Counted from the first letter of the stretch, positions 1 through 9,051 are shown. The stretch is DNA of 64,000 bases from Nitrospirota bacterium (GCA_030645475.1 JAUSMA010000060.1:124001-188000); one strand, 5' to 3'. Program-made: numbers and translations. Notes: generated from the letters alone by a model not told the origin.

Positions 1-2
1 TG

Positions 3-1094
3 TTGAAAAAGCCGTTCCAGGGTACTTCTCTCAAGGATCGGGTGCTTGAGTTATTGTCCAAGAGACAAGCGCCGGTTGCTCCTGCTCCGAAGCATGTTGA
101 GCCGGTGCCAGAGACGGTTGAACCGATTCATACAGCACGTGTCAGCGACGAACAATTGGAAACGTATCGGCAGACGGCTGCGCGATTGAAACCGCTTGAG
201 GAAGAACTTCAGGTTGAACGAGACCGATCGGCACAACTCACTCAACGAGTGGCGCAGCTTGAGGGGCAGTCGGGCAATATGAAGGAACTCGAGTCGATGC
301 TGGCCCGAGAGCGAGAGCAGACGGCTCAACTGAAGATAAAGCTTGCAGAAGCCGAGGAGGCGACTGCCCGGGTGCAGGAGCTCGAATCGGTATTGAAAGA
401 TGAACGCGAGCAGGCGGCCGACGCCAAAAAGCAGGGAGTCGTGGTTGAGAGTCTGACGGCCCGTGTTCGGGAACTGGAAGAGGCTCTTCAGCAGGAACGT
501 GAGGGCAGGGCGCAAGAGGCCTCGCGTCTCGCCGAGATGCAGAGGAGTGCGAGTCGAGTCCAGGAAATGGAGGCGACGTTGCATGCCGAGCGCCAGGCTG
601 CCACGCAACTGGTCCAGCAGATGACGGCGATGGAAAAGACCGTGGCCCGATCTCAAGAGCTGGCGCAGCAATTAGCGCAAGAACAGGAACGTACGAGCGA
701 TGCAACGCGCCGGGCGGCTGAGGCTGAACGCCAGGCAGCCGCGCAACTAGCGCAGGAGCAAAAGCATGTGCAGGAACTTTCTCGGCGTGTGGCTGAGCAA
801 GAACAGATTGTCGCACGGATGAGTATATTGGAACAAACATTGGCTGCCGAACAGGACACGAATCACGACCTCGCTGCGCGCCTTTCCGAGTCCCAACGTG
901 CATCGGAACGAGTCCTGGAGTTTGAATCGTTGCTTCAGACCGAGCGAGAACGGAATAGCCTTCTGGCCAAGCGTGCATCTGATACAGAACAGGCAGCCGA
1001 GCAGGCGACCAAACGGTTTGAAGAGATGGCGACGAAGCTTGGTGAGATCGCAGGGTTGGCCTCTCAGCTGGGGAGTGGAAAACGGCGATCCTGA
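3..1094 (+). CDS. Coiled-coil protein, 5' end uncertain
   Basis: About 363 residues, almost entirely heptad-patterned and rich in Glu, Gln, Arg and Ala from about residue 50 to the end, so a long alpha-helical coiled coil. The first 45 residues are Pro/Val-rich and not helical. No signal peptide or membrane segment is visible, so a cytoplasmic scaffold-like role is likely. The first in-frame start is a TTG two bases from the window edge, with no room to see a ribosome site, so the true start may lie outside. A 53-base gap separates it from the next gene on the same strand, and it probably belongs to the signalling cluster that follows. Coiled-coil similarity is not diagnostic and no specific function can be named. 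Confidence 0.75.
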   Translation: MKKPFQGTSLKDRVLELLSKRQAPVAPAPKHVEPVPETVEPIHTARVSDEQLETYRQTAARLKPLEEELQVERDRSAQLTQRVAQLEGQSGNMKELESMLAREREQTAQLKIKLAEAEEATARVQELESVLKDEREQAADAKKQGVVVESLTARVRELEEALQQEREGRAQEASRLAEMQRSASRVQEMEATLHAERQAATQLVQQMTAMEKTVARSQELAQQLAQEQERTSDATRRAAEAERQAAAQLAQEQKHVQELSRRVAEQEQIVARMSILEQTLAAEQDTNHDLAARLSESQRASERVLEFESLLQTERERNSLLAKRASDTEQAAEQATKRFEEMATKLGEIAGLASQLGSGKRRS

Positions 1095-1147
1095 ACTGAT
1101 ACGCCTCCCTCCCGTAAGAACTGTCACAGTCGTAAAGGACTGAGGTT

Positions 1148-2095
1148 ATGGCTGCTGAGACGACAGATGATTTCCAGAAAGAGCTGATCGATCTCTTTGT
1201 TCAGGAAGCACAAGAATGGCTTCAGAACATCCATGTCGCCCTTGATGAGCTGCAACAGGGCCCAGCGCCGGAACGGCATGCCAAACTCATCGGGATCATT
1301 TCGGCAGGAGTAACAAATCTCGGCGGATCTGCGGCCACAATCAATCTCCCGGATGTCGAACAGGCCAGCTTCAAGGCGATTCCCTTCATCGAAGCCCTCC
1401 AGGATCCGACCAAATCGCTTTCCGTTCAGGACTTTCTGTCCCTCTGTAAGCAGTTAGGACAGATTCATACGGCCTTGACCCAGGCCACGGGGATCTCCTT
1501 TGAAGATGACGGGAGTGGGGCCGCGGCTGAGGCAGCCTACTCGAGTCTCTCATCTGCTGAGTTTTTGCAGGCCTTACAGGCGTTGGAGGAGAGACAGCCA
1601 CAAGCGGTCATGTCCGGACGCAACGTCATCCGGGTCATGATCGAGCAGATAGAAGGGCAGGTTCAGGCCGGCGTTGGGCAAGTGGATGCCACGGTGATCC
1701 AGGGCTATTTGACTCGCGTGTCCGAAGCGGAAGAGTTGTTTCTGGAAGCAATTGGCAAGCAGATGCCTGCGATTTCTGAGAAGCTGAGTATTCTCGGACA
1801 GGACGGGGACGAACCCGCCTCACGCATGGCAGTCCTCGACGCCTCACTTCAGGATGTGGCTCGGCTTCGCAGCGAAGCGCAACAGGTGAACGCGGGGGCG
1901 GCCATGATATTTTTTGCAGGGCTGCATAGTTTAATGACTGTGGTGGCGCAGCGTCGAGTGCGTCTGGCTGCCGCACGGGTGGAAACAGTGAAGGCACGGC
2001 TTCACGTCATGGGCACCGCGATCCGGGAGTGGGCGGACCATGGGCGTGCTCAGCGGGCCGCGATCAATCAGTTGCTTCCCTCCAGCCAGTCGTGA
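1148..2095 (+). CDS. Hpt-like helical protein lacking the phospho-His
   Basis: 315 residues, all-alpha. Residues about 10-75 resemble the start of a CheA-type histidine phosphotransfer (Hpt) domain: an acidic helix with an EAQEWL motif, then a second helix ending TNLGGSAATI where Hpt domains have H-x-x-K-G-S-A. The phospho-accepting His is replaced by Asn and the Lys by Gly, so phosphotransfer is unlikely. The rest (residues about 135-315) is a helical region that recurs at the C-terminus of the HD-GYP protein two genes downstream, so the two are paralogues. No membrane segment. The role is probably as a docking or regulatory partner; this is inference. Confidence 0.75.
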   Translation: MAAETTDDFQKELIDLFVQEAQEWLQNIHVALDELQQGPAPERHAKLIGIISAGVTNLGGSAATINLPDVEQASFKAIPFIEALQDPTKSLSVQDFLSLCKQLGQIHTALTQATGISFEDDGSGAAAEAAYSSLSSAEFLQALQALEERQPQAVMSGRNVIRVMIEQIEGQVQAGVGQVDATVIQGYLTRVSEAEELFLEAIGKQMPAISEKLSILGQDGDEPASRMAVLDASLQDVARLRSEAQQVNAGAAMIFFAGLHSLMTVVAQRRVRLAAARVETVKARLHVMGTAIREWADHGRAQRAAINQLLPSSQS

Positions 2096-2174
2096 TGGAT
2101 GTGCCGGAACCCCGCACAGAGGTTCGTCGAGATGCCTGCGGGAATCGCTATCGACGAGCGAAGATGATGGCTCA

Positions 2175-2981
2175 ATGACGACAGACGTGGATTATACGAA
2201 GTATTGGGGACTCCAAACCCTCCCGTTCGACAATGTGCCGGACCCGCGATTCTATGTGCCCTGCACCCAGCATGACACGGCCTATCAGTGGTTGAGTTAC
2301 GGAATTCAGACACGCAAGGGCATGCTCCTGCTCACCGGCGACATCGGGTGCGGAAAAACGTTGCTCAGCCGCAGATTGATCGGCGGGCTATCGCCTGCAC
2401 AGTATGATATTGCGCTTGTTGCCAATCCCGCATTGTCCCCCTCAGAACTGTTGGATGAGGTATTGTCTCAGTTCGGACTCAACCCAGTGAGATCAAAAGC
2501 GGGACGATTGCAGCAGCTCAATGAGCGACTGCAGCTGAATGCACAGCACGGGATCAGTTCGGTCTTGATCGTGGATGAGGCGCAAGCGATTGAACGTGTC
2601 AAAGGATTCGAGGAGTTGCGATTACTAACGAACTTCCAACTCAATGACCGATTCTTGTTAACCGTGGTGTTGATCGGCCAGCCTGAATTGCGACATCGTG
2701 TCGCCAACATTCCACAACTGAACCAGCGAATTGCGGTCCGTGCCCACCTGGGCCCTTTCACGGCCGAGGAGACGGCGCCATATATGAAGGCTCGCATGGG
2801 CATCGCCACTCATCGGACAGATGTATTTACCAAGAAAGCAGTGGCAGCCATTTACGAACAGACTCAGGGGATTGGGCGGCTGATCAATGCGCTCTGTGAT
2901 CAATGCCTCTTTGCCGGATCCCTCGAAAACATGGTAGAGATCGATGACCGACTTGTTCAGCGGGTCGGGCAATGCCGATGA
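2175..2981 (+). CDS. ExeA/GspA-type AAA ATPase
   Basis: 268 residues. A typical ExeA/MshM-like N-terminus (YWGLQTLPFDNVPDPRFY) is followed by a Walker A motif GDIGCGKT, a Walker B motif with VLIVDEAQ, and a sensor region NFQLNDRFLLTVVLIGQPEL. ATPases of this family drive assembly or placement of secretion and pilus machinery, or act as generic AAA switches. The ATG at 2175 is chosen because the family-conserved N-terminus begins just after it; the open frame extends upstream into the preceding gene with unrelated sequence. The stop overlaps the longest version of the next gene by 38 bases, suggesting co-transcription. There is no C-terminal peptidoglycan-binding or membrane segment as in full GspA. 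Confidence 0.85.
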   Translation: MTTDVDYTKYWGLQTLPFDNVPDPRFYVPCTQHDTAYQWLSYGIQTRKGMLLLTGDIGCGKTLLSRRLIGGLSPAQYDIALVANPALSPSELLDEVLSQFGLNPVRSKAGRLQQLNERLQLNAQHGISSVLIVDEAQAIERVKGFEELRLLTNFQLNDRFLLTVVLIGQPELRHRVANIPQLNQRIAVRAHLGPFTAEETAPYMKARMGIATHRTDVFTKKAVAAIYEQTQGIGRLINALCDQCLFAGSLENMVEIDDRLVQRVGQCR

Positions 2982-5106
2982 TGTATCGGCGAATGCTCAA
3001 AAAGAACGGCCGAAGGCCATGAACGAATACAACGTGCCTGATTGGTATCGGATTGCGCAGGAACAACTGACGGGCGTGGCTCTGGCCGTCCAGCGGCAGG
3101 ATGCACTCGACTTGGAGTCCATCGCCACCTTGTCGACGGGTATTGGGGAGGCACTCAAGAGAAGTGACCAATTACTCGTGCAGGCGATGAGCGGGCCAGC
3201 TGGCCCCCCGCTGATTACCAATCTTGTGAATGTCGGGATTGTCGCAACAAAGGTTGGCGCCGGGCTGGGATACCACGGGAAAGAGTTGGAACGATTGACG
3301 TTCGCCGGGCTCCTGCATGACGTCGGTCTGTTTGCCGTACCGCAGTCGGTCATCAGTAAATCCAGCCGGTTGACCCACGATGAACGGATGCTGATTGAGC
3401 AGCATCCGGATCTCGGCTATGAGGCGATTCGAAAGGCTGGTCCACAATACGAGTGGCTGGCGCAAGTGGTGCGTCAAGCCCATGAGCGGTGGAACGGGCA
3501 GGGATACCCTAACAAACTGAAGGGACGGCAGATCAGCGAGTTTGCCCAAATCATCGGGGTCGTGGATGTTTTCGATGCCCTGGTGAGCCCGCGGGGCTAT
3601 CGCCGTCGATATTTTCCGCACGAAGCGGTCCGAGAATTGATGGTGGCGGAACGAACGGCATTCCCGCGCGAGGTGGTGAAAGCCTTGGTCGAACAACTGT
3701 CGGCCTATCCGCTCGGCACCTCGGTGCGGTTGACCACCGGAGAGGTGGGGACCGTGAAGCGCGTCAATACGAACTACCCGCTTCGTCCTATCGTATGGAT
3801 CGAGGGTGATCCAGTCCGCGGCCAGGAACCACGGCAACTTGATTTGAGCTTGACCCCGCTCGTGTCCATCGTTCAAACGCTTGAACCGCCTGACGTCGCG
3901 CGTTTGTCCTTTCCGACAATTGAGAAGAGTCCAATGCCATCTGCGGTCGTTCCCGCGGCATCCGATCAGTTCACATCGTTATTGGAAGGGTTGGATGCGC
4001 TGGCCAGCGCGATTCAAGGCGCTGTCGAGTCCAAGACTCCTGTACGAGAACAGGAGTCGACGGCGTTGTCGGGTGAGCGGAGATGGCCTGTGCGTTCTTC
4101 TGCGCAGAATCTGACGGATCCAAGCTTTGAGAAAGAAGTGATCGGGCTTTTTGCCCTCGAAGCGCATGAATGGCTGGCTCAAATTCAGGCGGCGTTGAGA
4201 CAACTGGGTGAAGGGACGCACGAAACGGTGCGTCCGAAGCTTTACGGGATTCTCTTGCACGGTATTACCAATCTTGCCAAGTCTGCGGCAACGGTACAAT
4301 TCCATGCGATTGAGCAGATGGCCTCGAATCTGCTTCCCATTCTCCACGATGTGGGGCGTCAGGAACCGCGTGCGATGACGGCAGCGCTTCAGTCGCTTCA
4401 GGAGGGGTTGGATCGGATCAATGTGGCTGTGCGTCGATTAGCAGGAACTCAAGAGGACGATCGTGCTGAACAGGATGGCGTTTCTGTTGCACCGGTGGAA
4501 GATACGCAGGAGATATCTCCTGCTATGGCCATGGATGATTCTGCGACTCTTCCGCGACAGTCCCCTGTCGCTACCGGGACTTCCAGCCCACCCCTTCTTC
4601 ATGCGCTACGGGATCTGCAGCAGGCGCGTGCCCGCTCAATGCAACCGGCGCGCGATGTGCTGGAGGCCGTTATCAACCGAGCCGAGCGGGAAGCCAATGA
4701 TCTTGATGTGGCCGCCGTTGGACAGATATTGACCGAGCTCGATCGCCTCGACGATGAGTTCCTTCACGAAGTCCGTCGCCAGGTCCCGATCATGAGTCGG
4801 ACGATTGAAGAGTTACGCGCGCATGGGCCGACGGATTTTGTGACGGCGTCTCAACTCGATCCGATTGTCCAGCAGGTCGAGATTCTCTACGACATGGCCA
4901 GCCATGTGCAAGCGACGATGATCACGATGTTTTTGCAAGGCCTCCGCTCCTTTCTCATGGTGGCAGCCTATCGGAAGACCTCGACGTTGCCGCAACGACT
5001 GGAAACCGTCCAGGGCCGGATTCAAGCGTTGATTCCCATGGCGGAGCAATGGGTCAATATCGGGCGTGTCGAGCGATTGGCCATCGGTAATATTTTGCCA
5101 GTCTAG
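2944..5106 (+). CDS. HD-GYP domain protein with degenerate Hpt-like C-terminus
   Basis: 720 residues. Residues about 90-215 form an HD-GYP phosphodiesterase domain: His125-Asp126 in LLHDVG and the signature HERWNGQGYP at 180-189. This family hydrolyses c-di-GMP, so the protein is a likely c-di-GMP phosphodiesterase. Residues about 250-285 contain a small beta-rich segment. Residues about 395-470 resemble an Hpt domain (ALEAHEWLAQI, then TNLAKSAAT), again with Asn where the phospho-His should be. The last 170 residues match the C-terminal region of the protein at 1148. The start is uncertain: the ATG at 2944 overlaps the ATPase gene, and another ATG lies at 3019; neither has a strong ribosome site. 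Confidence 0.88.
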   Translation: MTDLFSGSGNADDVSANAQKERPKAMNEYNVPDWYRIAQEQLTGVALAVQRQDALDLESIATLSTGIGEALKRSDQLLVQAMSGPAGPPLITNLVNVGIVATKVGAGLGYHGKELERLTFAGLLHDVGLFAVPQSVISKSSRLTHDERMLIEQHPDLGYEAIRKAGPQYEWLAQVVRQAHERWNGQGYPNKLKGRQISEFAQIIGVVDVFDALVSPRGYRRRYFPHEAVRELMVAERTAFPREVVKALVEQLSAYPLGTSVRLTTGEVGTVKRVNTNYPLRPIVWIEGDPVRGQEPRQLDLSLTPLVSIVQTLEPPDVARLSFPTIEKSPMPSAVVPAASDQFTSLLEGLDALASAIQGAVESKTPVREQESTALSGERRWPVRSSAQNLTDPSFEKEVIGLFALEAHEWLAQIQAALRQLGEGTHETVRPKLYGILLHGITNLAKSAATVQFHAIEQMASNLLPILHDVGRQEPRAMTAALQSLQEGLDRINVAVRRLAGTQEDDRAEQDGVSVAPVEDTQEISPAMAMDDSATLPRQSPVATGTSSPPLLHALRDLQQARARSMQPARDVLEAVINRAEREANDLDVAAVGQILTELDRLDDEFLHEVRRQVPIMSRTIEELRAHGPTDFVTASQLDPIVQQVEILYDMASHVQATMITMFLQGLRSFLMVAAYRKTSTLPQRLETVQGRIQALIPMAEQWVNIGRVERLAIGNILPV

Positions 5107-5714
5107 TTCTGTCCTGCCGATTCGCACAGTTCTGTACGATTGTTACGAGAGAATCTTCCTGATCGTATGGAAACGGTGCCTGTCTCCTCTGTACATTTCT
5201 GCGGTATCATCGCATCTCTATGGAATTGCACGGATTGTATTGCCTACCGATTGGGCAATCAGTGTGGTGTGCTGTTTCGACATGGTATTGGCCGCTCATC
5301 CACATGGTTATCCACAAGCCGTGCACATGTTTTGTGGACACCGAAGCTGTCCGTAGCAACGGACTCATGCTTTCCGGCCTTTTCCAGCGCGGAACTTCAT
5401 GGGGTCGACAGTGAAAGACCGCTGGGAGAAGGCCGTTTTGCTGTCGACATCTGCCTTCATCCCGTGGACTCAGTCGAAGGGTATCCAGCTTCTCACAATC
5501 AGCTAGCCCGTTTGCAGTTGCTCAGGTGCCATCCACAATCCCTCATCAAGTCGCGGGGATTGGACGGCCAGCTAATTAGCTCTGCAGAAAAGATCGTTCT
5601 CCTCTTTCCTCGCATGCGACAAACAACAGAAGGATGGTATGATGCCGCCGATTTACGGTCTTTCTTCGTCGAGGACGAGAAGCCTGTCAGCGTAATGAGG
5701 TGGGGGAACGGCTG
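5107..5714. other. 608-bp gap with DnaA-box-like sites
   Basis: No convincing gene. One perfect DnaA-box consensus, TTATCCACA, lies at 5308-5316. A one-mismatch copy, TCATCCACA, is at 5296-5304, an inverted two-mismatch copy is at 5333-5341, and another two-mismatch copy is at 5529-5537. An open frame of 191 codons (5140-5715) ends with a TGATG overlap with the next gene, but its composition (many Cys, Trp and His, no domain) does not look coding. A replication-initiator binding region or a DnaA-regulated promoter is possible; dnaA itself is not in the window. Confidence 0.35.
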
Positions 5715-6236
5715 ATGCCAAAACTTGTGACAGTCTTGCGGCCCGAGAAAATTCAGGAGCAAGCTCGTATCTATGTGCGGTCGTATATCCTCATGCCGTC
5801 CGGGGTGGTCGGACTGGTCTGTATGATTGGAGGGCTGGGATTGCTCGGCTATCAACTTCTGGCAAACCATACCTATACCTCGTTGACGTTTCTCGCCAGC
5901 TCGGGTCTCCTTGTGATCGGCGCATTGTTTGGGTGGGGGCAGACCCGGTATCACCGTTATCTATTGGCCGCCTTTCCGGAGGTGTATGCGGCGCGGATGC
6001 GAACGGCGGTGGTGCAAGGCAGCAAGAAGGCCAAGGCCGCGCCGGAGATGCCGGAAATCACCCATGCCGGACGAGGCTTCGTTCCGATACTCACCGTCGC
6101 CGGGGTGGCACTGATCTTCAGCGCATCGGCTGCAGCTATGCTGCAGGGGGACCTTGACCCCTTCCCGGCTGTGCTGATTCCCTGGGCGGGATTCTACTGG
6201 GCCAAGCTGTTTGGTTGGCGTGGAATTATCGGGTAG
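5715..6236 (+). CDS. Small four-helix membrane protein
   Basis: 173 residues. Hydrophobic segments at about 27-48, 55-75, 125-147 and 151-170 predict four transmembrane helices in two hairpins, separated by a basic loop with an AARMRTAVVQGSKKAKAA stretch that should be cytoplasmic. The ATG at 5715 is preceded at a suitable distance by a GGGGGA ribosome site; an in-frame GTG lies at 5700. I do not recognise a family. It ends 18 bases before the convergent lpxD stop, so it is probably transcribed alone or after the upstream open frame. Confidence 0.7.
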   Translation: MPKLVTVLRPEKIQEQARIYVRSYILMPSGVVGLVCMIGGLGLLGYQLLANHTYTSLTFLASSGLLVIGALFGWGQTRYHRYLLAAFPEVYAARMRTAVVQGSKKAKAAPEMPEITHAGRGFVPILTVAGVALIFSASAAAMLQGDLDPFPAVLIPWAGFYWAKLFGWRGIIG

Positions 6237-6254
6237 GGGTAGACGACCGATCCG

Positions 6255-7343
6255 TTATCTGGTTCGCTTCTTGGGTTTCGGCTTCGAGGTTCGAGGCGCC
6301 TTGCCTCGGGCCTCTATCTGCTTCATCTTTTCTTCCAATGTGCGAACCGCCTGTCGGAGTTCAGGAAGCCGTGGAATCACGGCTTGGGCTTTGACCCACA
6401 CTTCATGCGGCATGACGGGAGCCCCGGAGACGATTTGATTCGGTTCGAGGTTGCGGTTCACGCCTGCACGAGCGGCGACCATGACTTGATCACCGATGAC
6501 GATGTGATCAGCCACTCCTGCCTGTCCGCCGATCATGACATGATGTCCCACACGAGTACTGCCGGCAATCCCGACCTGTGAGACGAGGATTGAATGGGCG
6601 CCGATCGTCACGTTATGGGCGATCTGGACCAGGTTATCGACCTTCGTGCCTTGCTTGATCACCGTTTGGCCAAGTGTGGCTCGATCAACCGCAACATTGG
6701 CTCCGAGTTCGACGTCATCCTCGATCATGACCCCGCCGAGCTGAGGAATTTTATAGTGCCGTCCTTGATCCTGCACATAGCCGAATCCGTCGCTTCCGAT
6801 GACCGTGCCGCTGTGAACGATGACCCTCGCGCCGATGGTGCAGCCTTCCCTGACGACGACGTTGGGATAGAGCAGCGTATCGTCCCCGATGGTGGTGTCG
6901 TCTCCGACAAAGACGCCTGGGTAGAGCCTCACTCGCGCCCCGATCTGTACACGGTCTCCGAGGGTGACACCCGGCCAGATTGAGACATCGGGACCGACCT
7001 GCGTATCGATACCCCGGACCACGGCAGGGTCGATGCCGCGAGGAGGGGCGACCGGGCAAAAGAACGCGTGGGCGACCTGCGCAAACGCCAATGTCGGATT
7101 GGCGACGACGATATGAGGGTTGGAGATCTCAGCCAGACGCCGATGGGAGAGGAGCATTCCGGCAGCGGTGGGCCCGCCAGTCTTGAGCATCCGGTCCCCT
7201 GTAACGAAAGTCAGATCGTTCGGGCCTGCCTCTTCAAAACTGGCCAGGCTTGTGATGCTGGCTTGTGGCGACCCCACAAGTTCTCCGCCGACGACGTGGT
7301 GGATCTGTGTCAAGGTGATGGGGGGACGTGGGCGCGTGGCCAT
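6255..7343 (-). CDS. lpxD: UDP-3-O-acylglucosamine N-acyltransferase LpxD
   Basis: 362 residues. LpxD adds the second acyl chain to UDP-3-O-acyl-glucosamine from acyl-ACP, the third step of lipid A synthesis, in the cytoplasm. The N-terminal uridine-binding domain (about 1-100) is followed by a left-handed beta-helix of hexapeptide repeats (about 100-320, many I/V-G-x-x-x-x units). The conserved NLVQIAHNVTIG motif near residue 240 carries the catalytic His. The C-terminus ends in an unusual Lys/Pro/Arg-rich tail (SKPKPKKRTR). It starts four bases after the acyl carrier protein gene, so the two are co-transcribed and probably translationally coupled. Confidence 0.96.
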   Translation of the reverse strand: MATRPRPPITLTQIHHVVGGELVGSPQASITSLASFEEAGPNDLTFVTGDRMLKTGGPTAAGMLLSHRRLAEISNPHIVVANPTLAFAQVAHAFFCPVAPPRGIDPAVVRGIDTQVGPDVSIWPGVTLGDRVQIGARVRLYPGVFVGDDTTIGDDTLLYPNVVVREGCTIGARVIVHSGTVIGSDGFGYVQDQGRHYKIPQLGGVMIEDDVELGANVAVDRATLGQTVIKQGTKVDNLVQIAHNVTIGAHSILVSQVGIAGSTRVGHHVMIGGQAGVADHIVIGDQVMVAARAGVNRNLEPNQIVSGAPVMPHEVWVKAQAVIPRLPELRQAVRTLEEKMKQIEARGKAPRTSKPKPKKRTR

Positions 7344-7347
7344 AGTA

Positions 7348-7671
7348 TTACGATTTCTTTTTGCTCTTCGGCTTAGGGATCTTCGCTGGTTTTGCCGGCT
7401 TCTTGGCCGCGGTGGGCGAGGCCGATTTTCCTAACCGCTGTTCAACGTAGGTGACGACATGGCCCACGGTCGTCAGTCCCACCAGATCTTGGTCAGGAAT
7501 CTGGAGATCGAAGGCCTCCTCGATACGGTAGAGCAGTTCGATCACGGCCATCGAGTCGAGACCTAAATCGTCACGCAGATGTTGGGTGATGAGGATCGTG
7601 GCTGGATCGCGTTTCAGGTATTCACCCAAGGAGGTGCGGATCTTCAGCGATACAGTGGGGTCGGTTGCCAT
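7348..7671 (-). CDS. Acyl carrier protein with Lys/Pro tail
   Basis: 107 residues. A four-helix acyl carrier fold with the phosphopantetheine site DLGLDSMAV; Ser40 carries the prosthetic group. It shuttles acyl chains. It sits between fabF and lpxD on the same strand, so it may supply the acyl donor for LpxD as well as for fatty acid synthesis. Residues about 83-107 form a basic tail of Lys, Pro and Ala absent from standard AcpP (about 78 residues). Whether this is the housekeeping carrier or a dedicated lipid A carrier cannot be decided here. The 24-base gap to fabF supports one operon. Confidence 0.93.
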   Translation of the reverse strand: MATDPTVSLKIRTSLGEYLKRDPATILITQHLRDDLGLDSMAVIELLYRIEEAFDLQIPDQDLVGLTTVGHVVTYVEQRLGKSASPTAAKKPAKPAKIPKPKSKKKS

Positions 7672-7695
7672 AGGTCGATTCTCTCAGTGGCGTGC

Positions 7696-8952
7696 TTAGG
7701 TGGTTGCCTGCTTCAATACCACAGCGGCATTGTTGCTGCCAAATCCAAAAGCGTTCAGCATGGCGACTTTCACACGACGTTCTTGTGCCGAGCGGGACAG
7801 CCCTGCTAGGGCACAGGCTGGATCCGGGTCGTCATAGTTGGCGGTTGGATGAATCTGGCCTGTGTGGAGGGCCAATACCGAGGCGATGCCTCCGATGGCA
7901 CCGGCGGCGCCGAGGGTATGGCCGATCAGGGACTTGGTGGCGCTGATCGCGATTTTATCCGCGCGCGATTTAAACAGTTGCCTGATCGCCTTGGCTTCGA
8001 CGGCGTCGCCGATTGACGTCGACGTGGCATGCGCATTGATGTAATCCACCTGCCCAGGGGTGATGCCGGCATCCGCGAGAGCCAGTTTCATCGTATTGGC
8101 CACTTCCAGGCCGTCTTCACGAGGGATGACCATGTGATAGGCCTCGCTGGTAGCGGCATAGCCCGCAATTTCAGCATAGACTCTCGCTTTGCGCTTCTTG
8201 GCATGTGCGGCCGATTCCAAGATCAGCGAGCCGGCGCCTTCACCCATGACGAAGCCGTCGCGCAACCGATCGAACGGCCGAGAGGCCTTGTCCGGTTGAT
8301 CGTTGAACTTAGACGAGAGGGCACGCAGGGAGCAGAAACCTGCGAAGACAAGCGGGGTGATGCTGGCATCGGCCCCGACGACAATCACGACATCGGCCCG
8401 GCCCTCGCGGATACAGTGAAGTGCTTGTCCCAGGGCATGGGCGCTGGAAGAGCAGGCCGTGGAAATCGTCAGATTCGGGCCTTTGGCGCCATGGGCCATC
8501 GCGATAATGCCGGAGGCAGAGTTGAGAGTGATGGTGGGAATGAAGTTTGGATGGACGCGATGGGGCTTCTGGTGCTGGTAGAGTTGCGTGATTTCACGTT
8601 CGCCCATTACCATCCCACCCATACCGGCTCCCACGATCACGCCGACGCGGTGAGGATTTTCTTTGGTCATCTGGAGACCTGAGTCGGCCAGTGCTTCTTT
8701 TGCCGCCACAAGGGCAAACTGGGCGTACCGATCGACCCGATCGCCATGGGCGTTGTCGAGAAATCGTTCGACGGCGAAGTTGCGCACCTGACCTGCGACC
8801 TTCGAGCGATAGCCATCCATGGGAAAGGGGTCGAACGACGTAATCGCTGAGATCCCGGATTGGCCGGCGAGGGCAGCCTTCCAAAACTCACCGACCCCGA
8901 TACCGATCGGAGAAACGACACCTAACCCTGTGACGACAACTCGCGAGCGCAT
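7696..8952 (-). CDS. fabF: 3-oxoacyl-ACP synthase II FabF
   Basis: 418 residues. FabF condenses malonyl-ACP with acyl-ACP in fatty acid elongation. The thiolase-fold active site is complete: Cys about 166 in TACSSSAHAL, His about 306 in NAHATSTSIGD and His about 343 in LIGHTLGAAG. The start is set at the ATG at 8952, which has AAGGA about ten bases upstream and is followed by the conserved RVVVTGLGVVSPIG; a TTG at 8973 is less likely. It is the first gene of fabF-acp-lpxD. Adjacency to lpxD suggests that chain-length control for lipid A acyls is part of its job. Confidence 0.95.
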   Translation of the reverse strand: MRSRVVVTGLGVVSPIGIGVGEFWKAALAGQSGISAITSFDPFPMDGYRSKVAGQVRNFAVERFLDNAHGDRVDRYAQFALVAAKEALADSGLQMTKENPHRVGVIVGAGMGGMVMGEREITQLYQHQKPHRVHPNFIPTITLNSASGIIAMAHGAKGPNLTISTACSSSAHALGQALHCIREGRADVVIVVGADASITPLVFAGFCSLRALSSKFNDQPDKASRPFDRLRDGFVMGEGAGSLILESAAHAKKRKARVYAEIAGYAATSEAYHMVIPREDGLEVANTMKLALADAGITPGQVDYINAHATSTSIGDAVEAKAIRQLFKSRADKIAISATKSLIGHTLGAAGAIGGIASVLALHTGQIHPTANYDDPDPACALAGLSRSAQERRVKVAMLNAFGFGSNNAAVVLKQATT

Positions 8953-9051
8953 CTTCTTGAAATCCTTTTGCAAATGCTTTGCTTCTACTTACCGGAAGCG
9001 CATGGAGCAGTCAACCGGGGGCGGGATAGGCTGGCTCCAGGCTTCCCCTCA

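Noticed and set aside
238-978. 246-codon minus-strand frame opposite the coiled-coil gene
   Set aside because: Pro/Ser/Arg-rich shadow frame; the plus strand has a clear heptad pattern.
5140-5715. 191-codon plus-strand frame ending TGATG at the next gene
   Set aside because: The overlap is suggestive, but the product has no domain, a Cys/Trp/His-rich composition and no ribosome site. Kept only as part of the gap description.
8029-8682. 217-codon plus-strand frame
   Set aside because: Opposite fabF, whose active site is complete.
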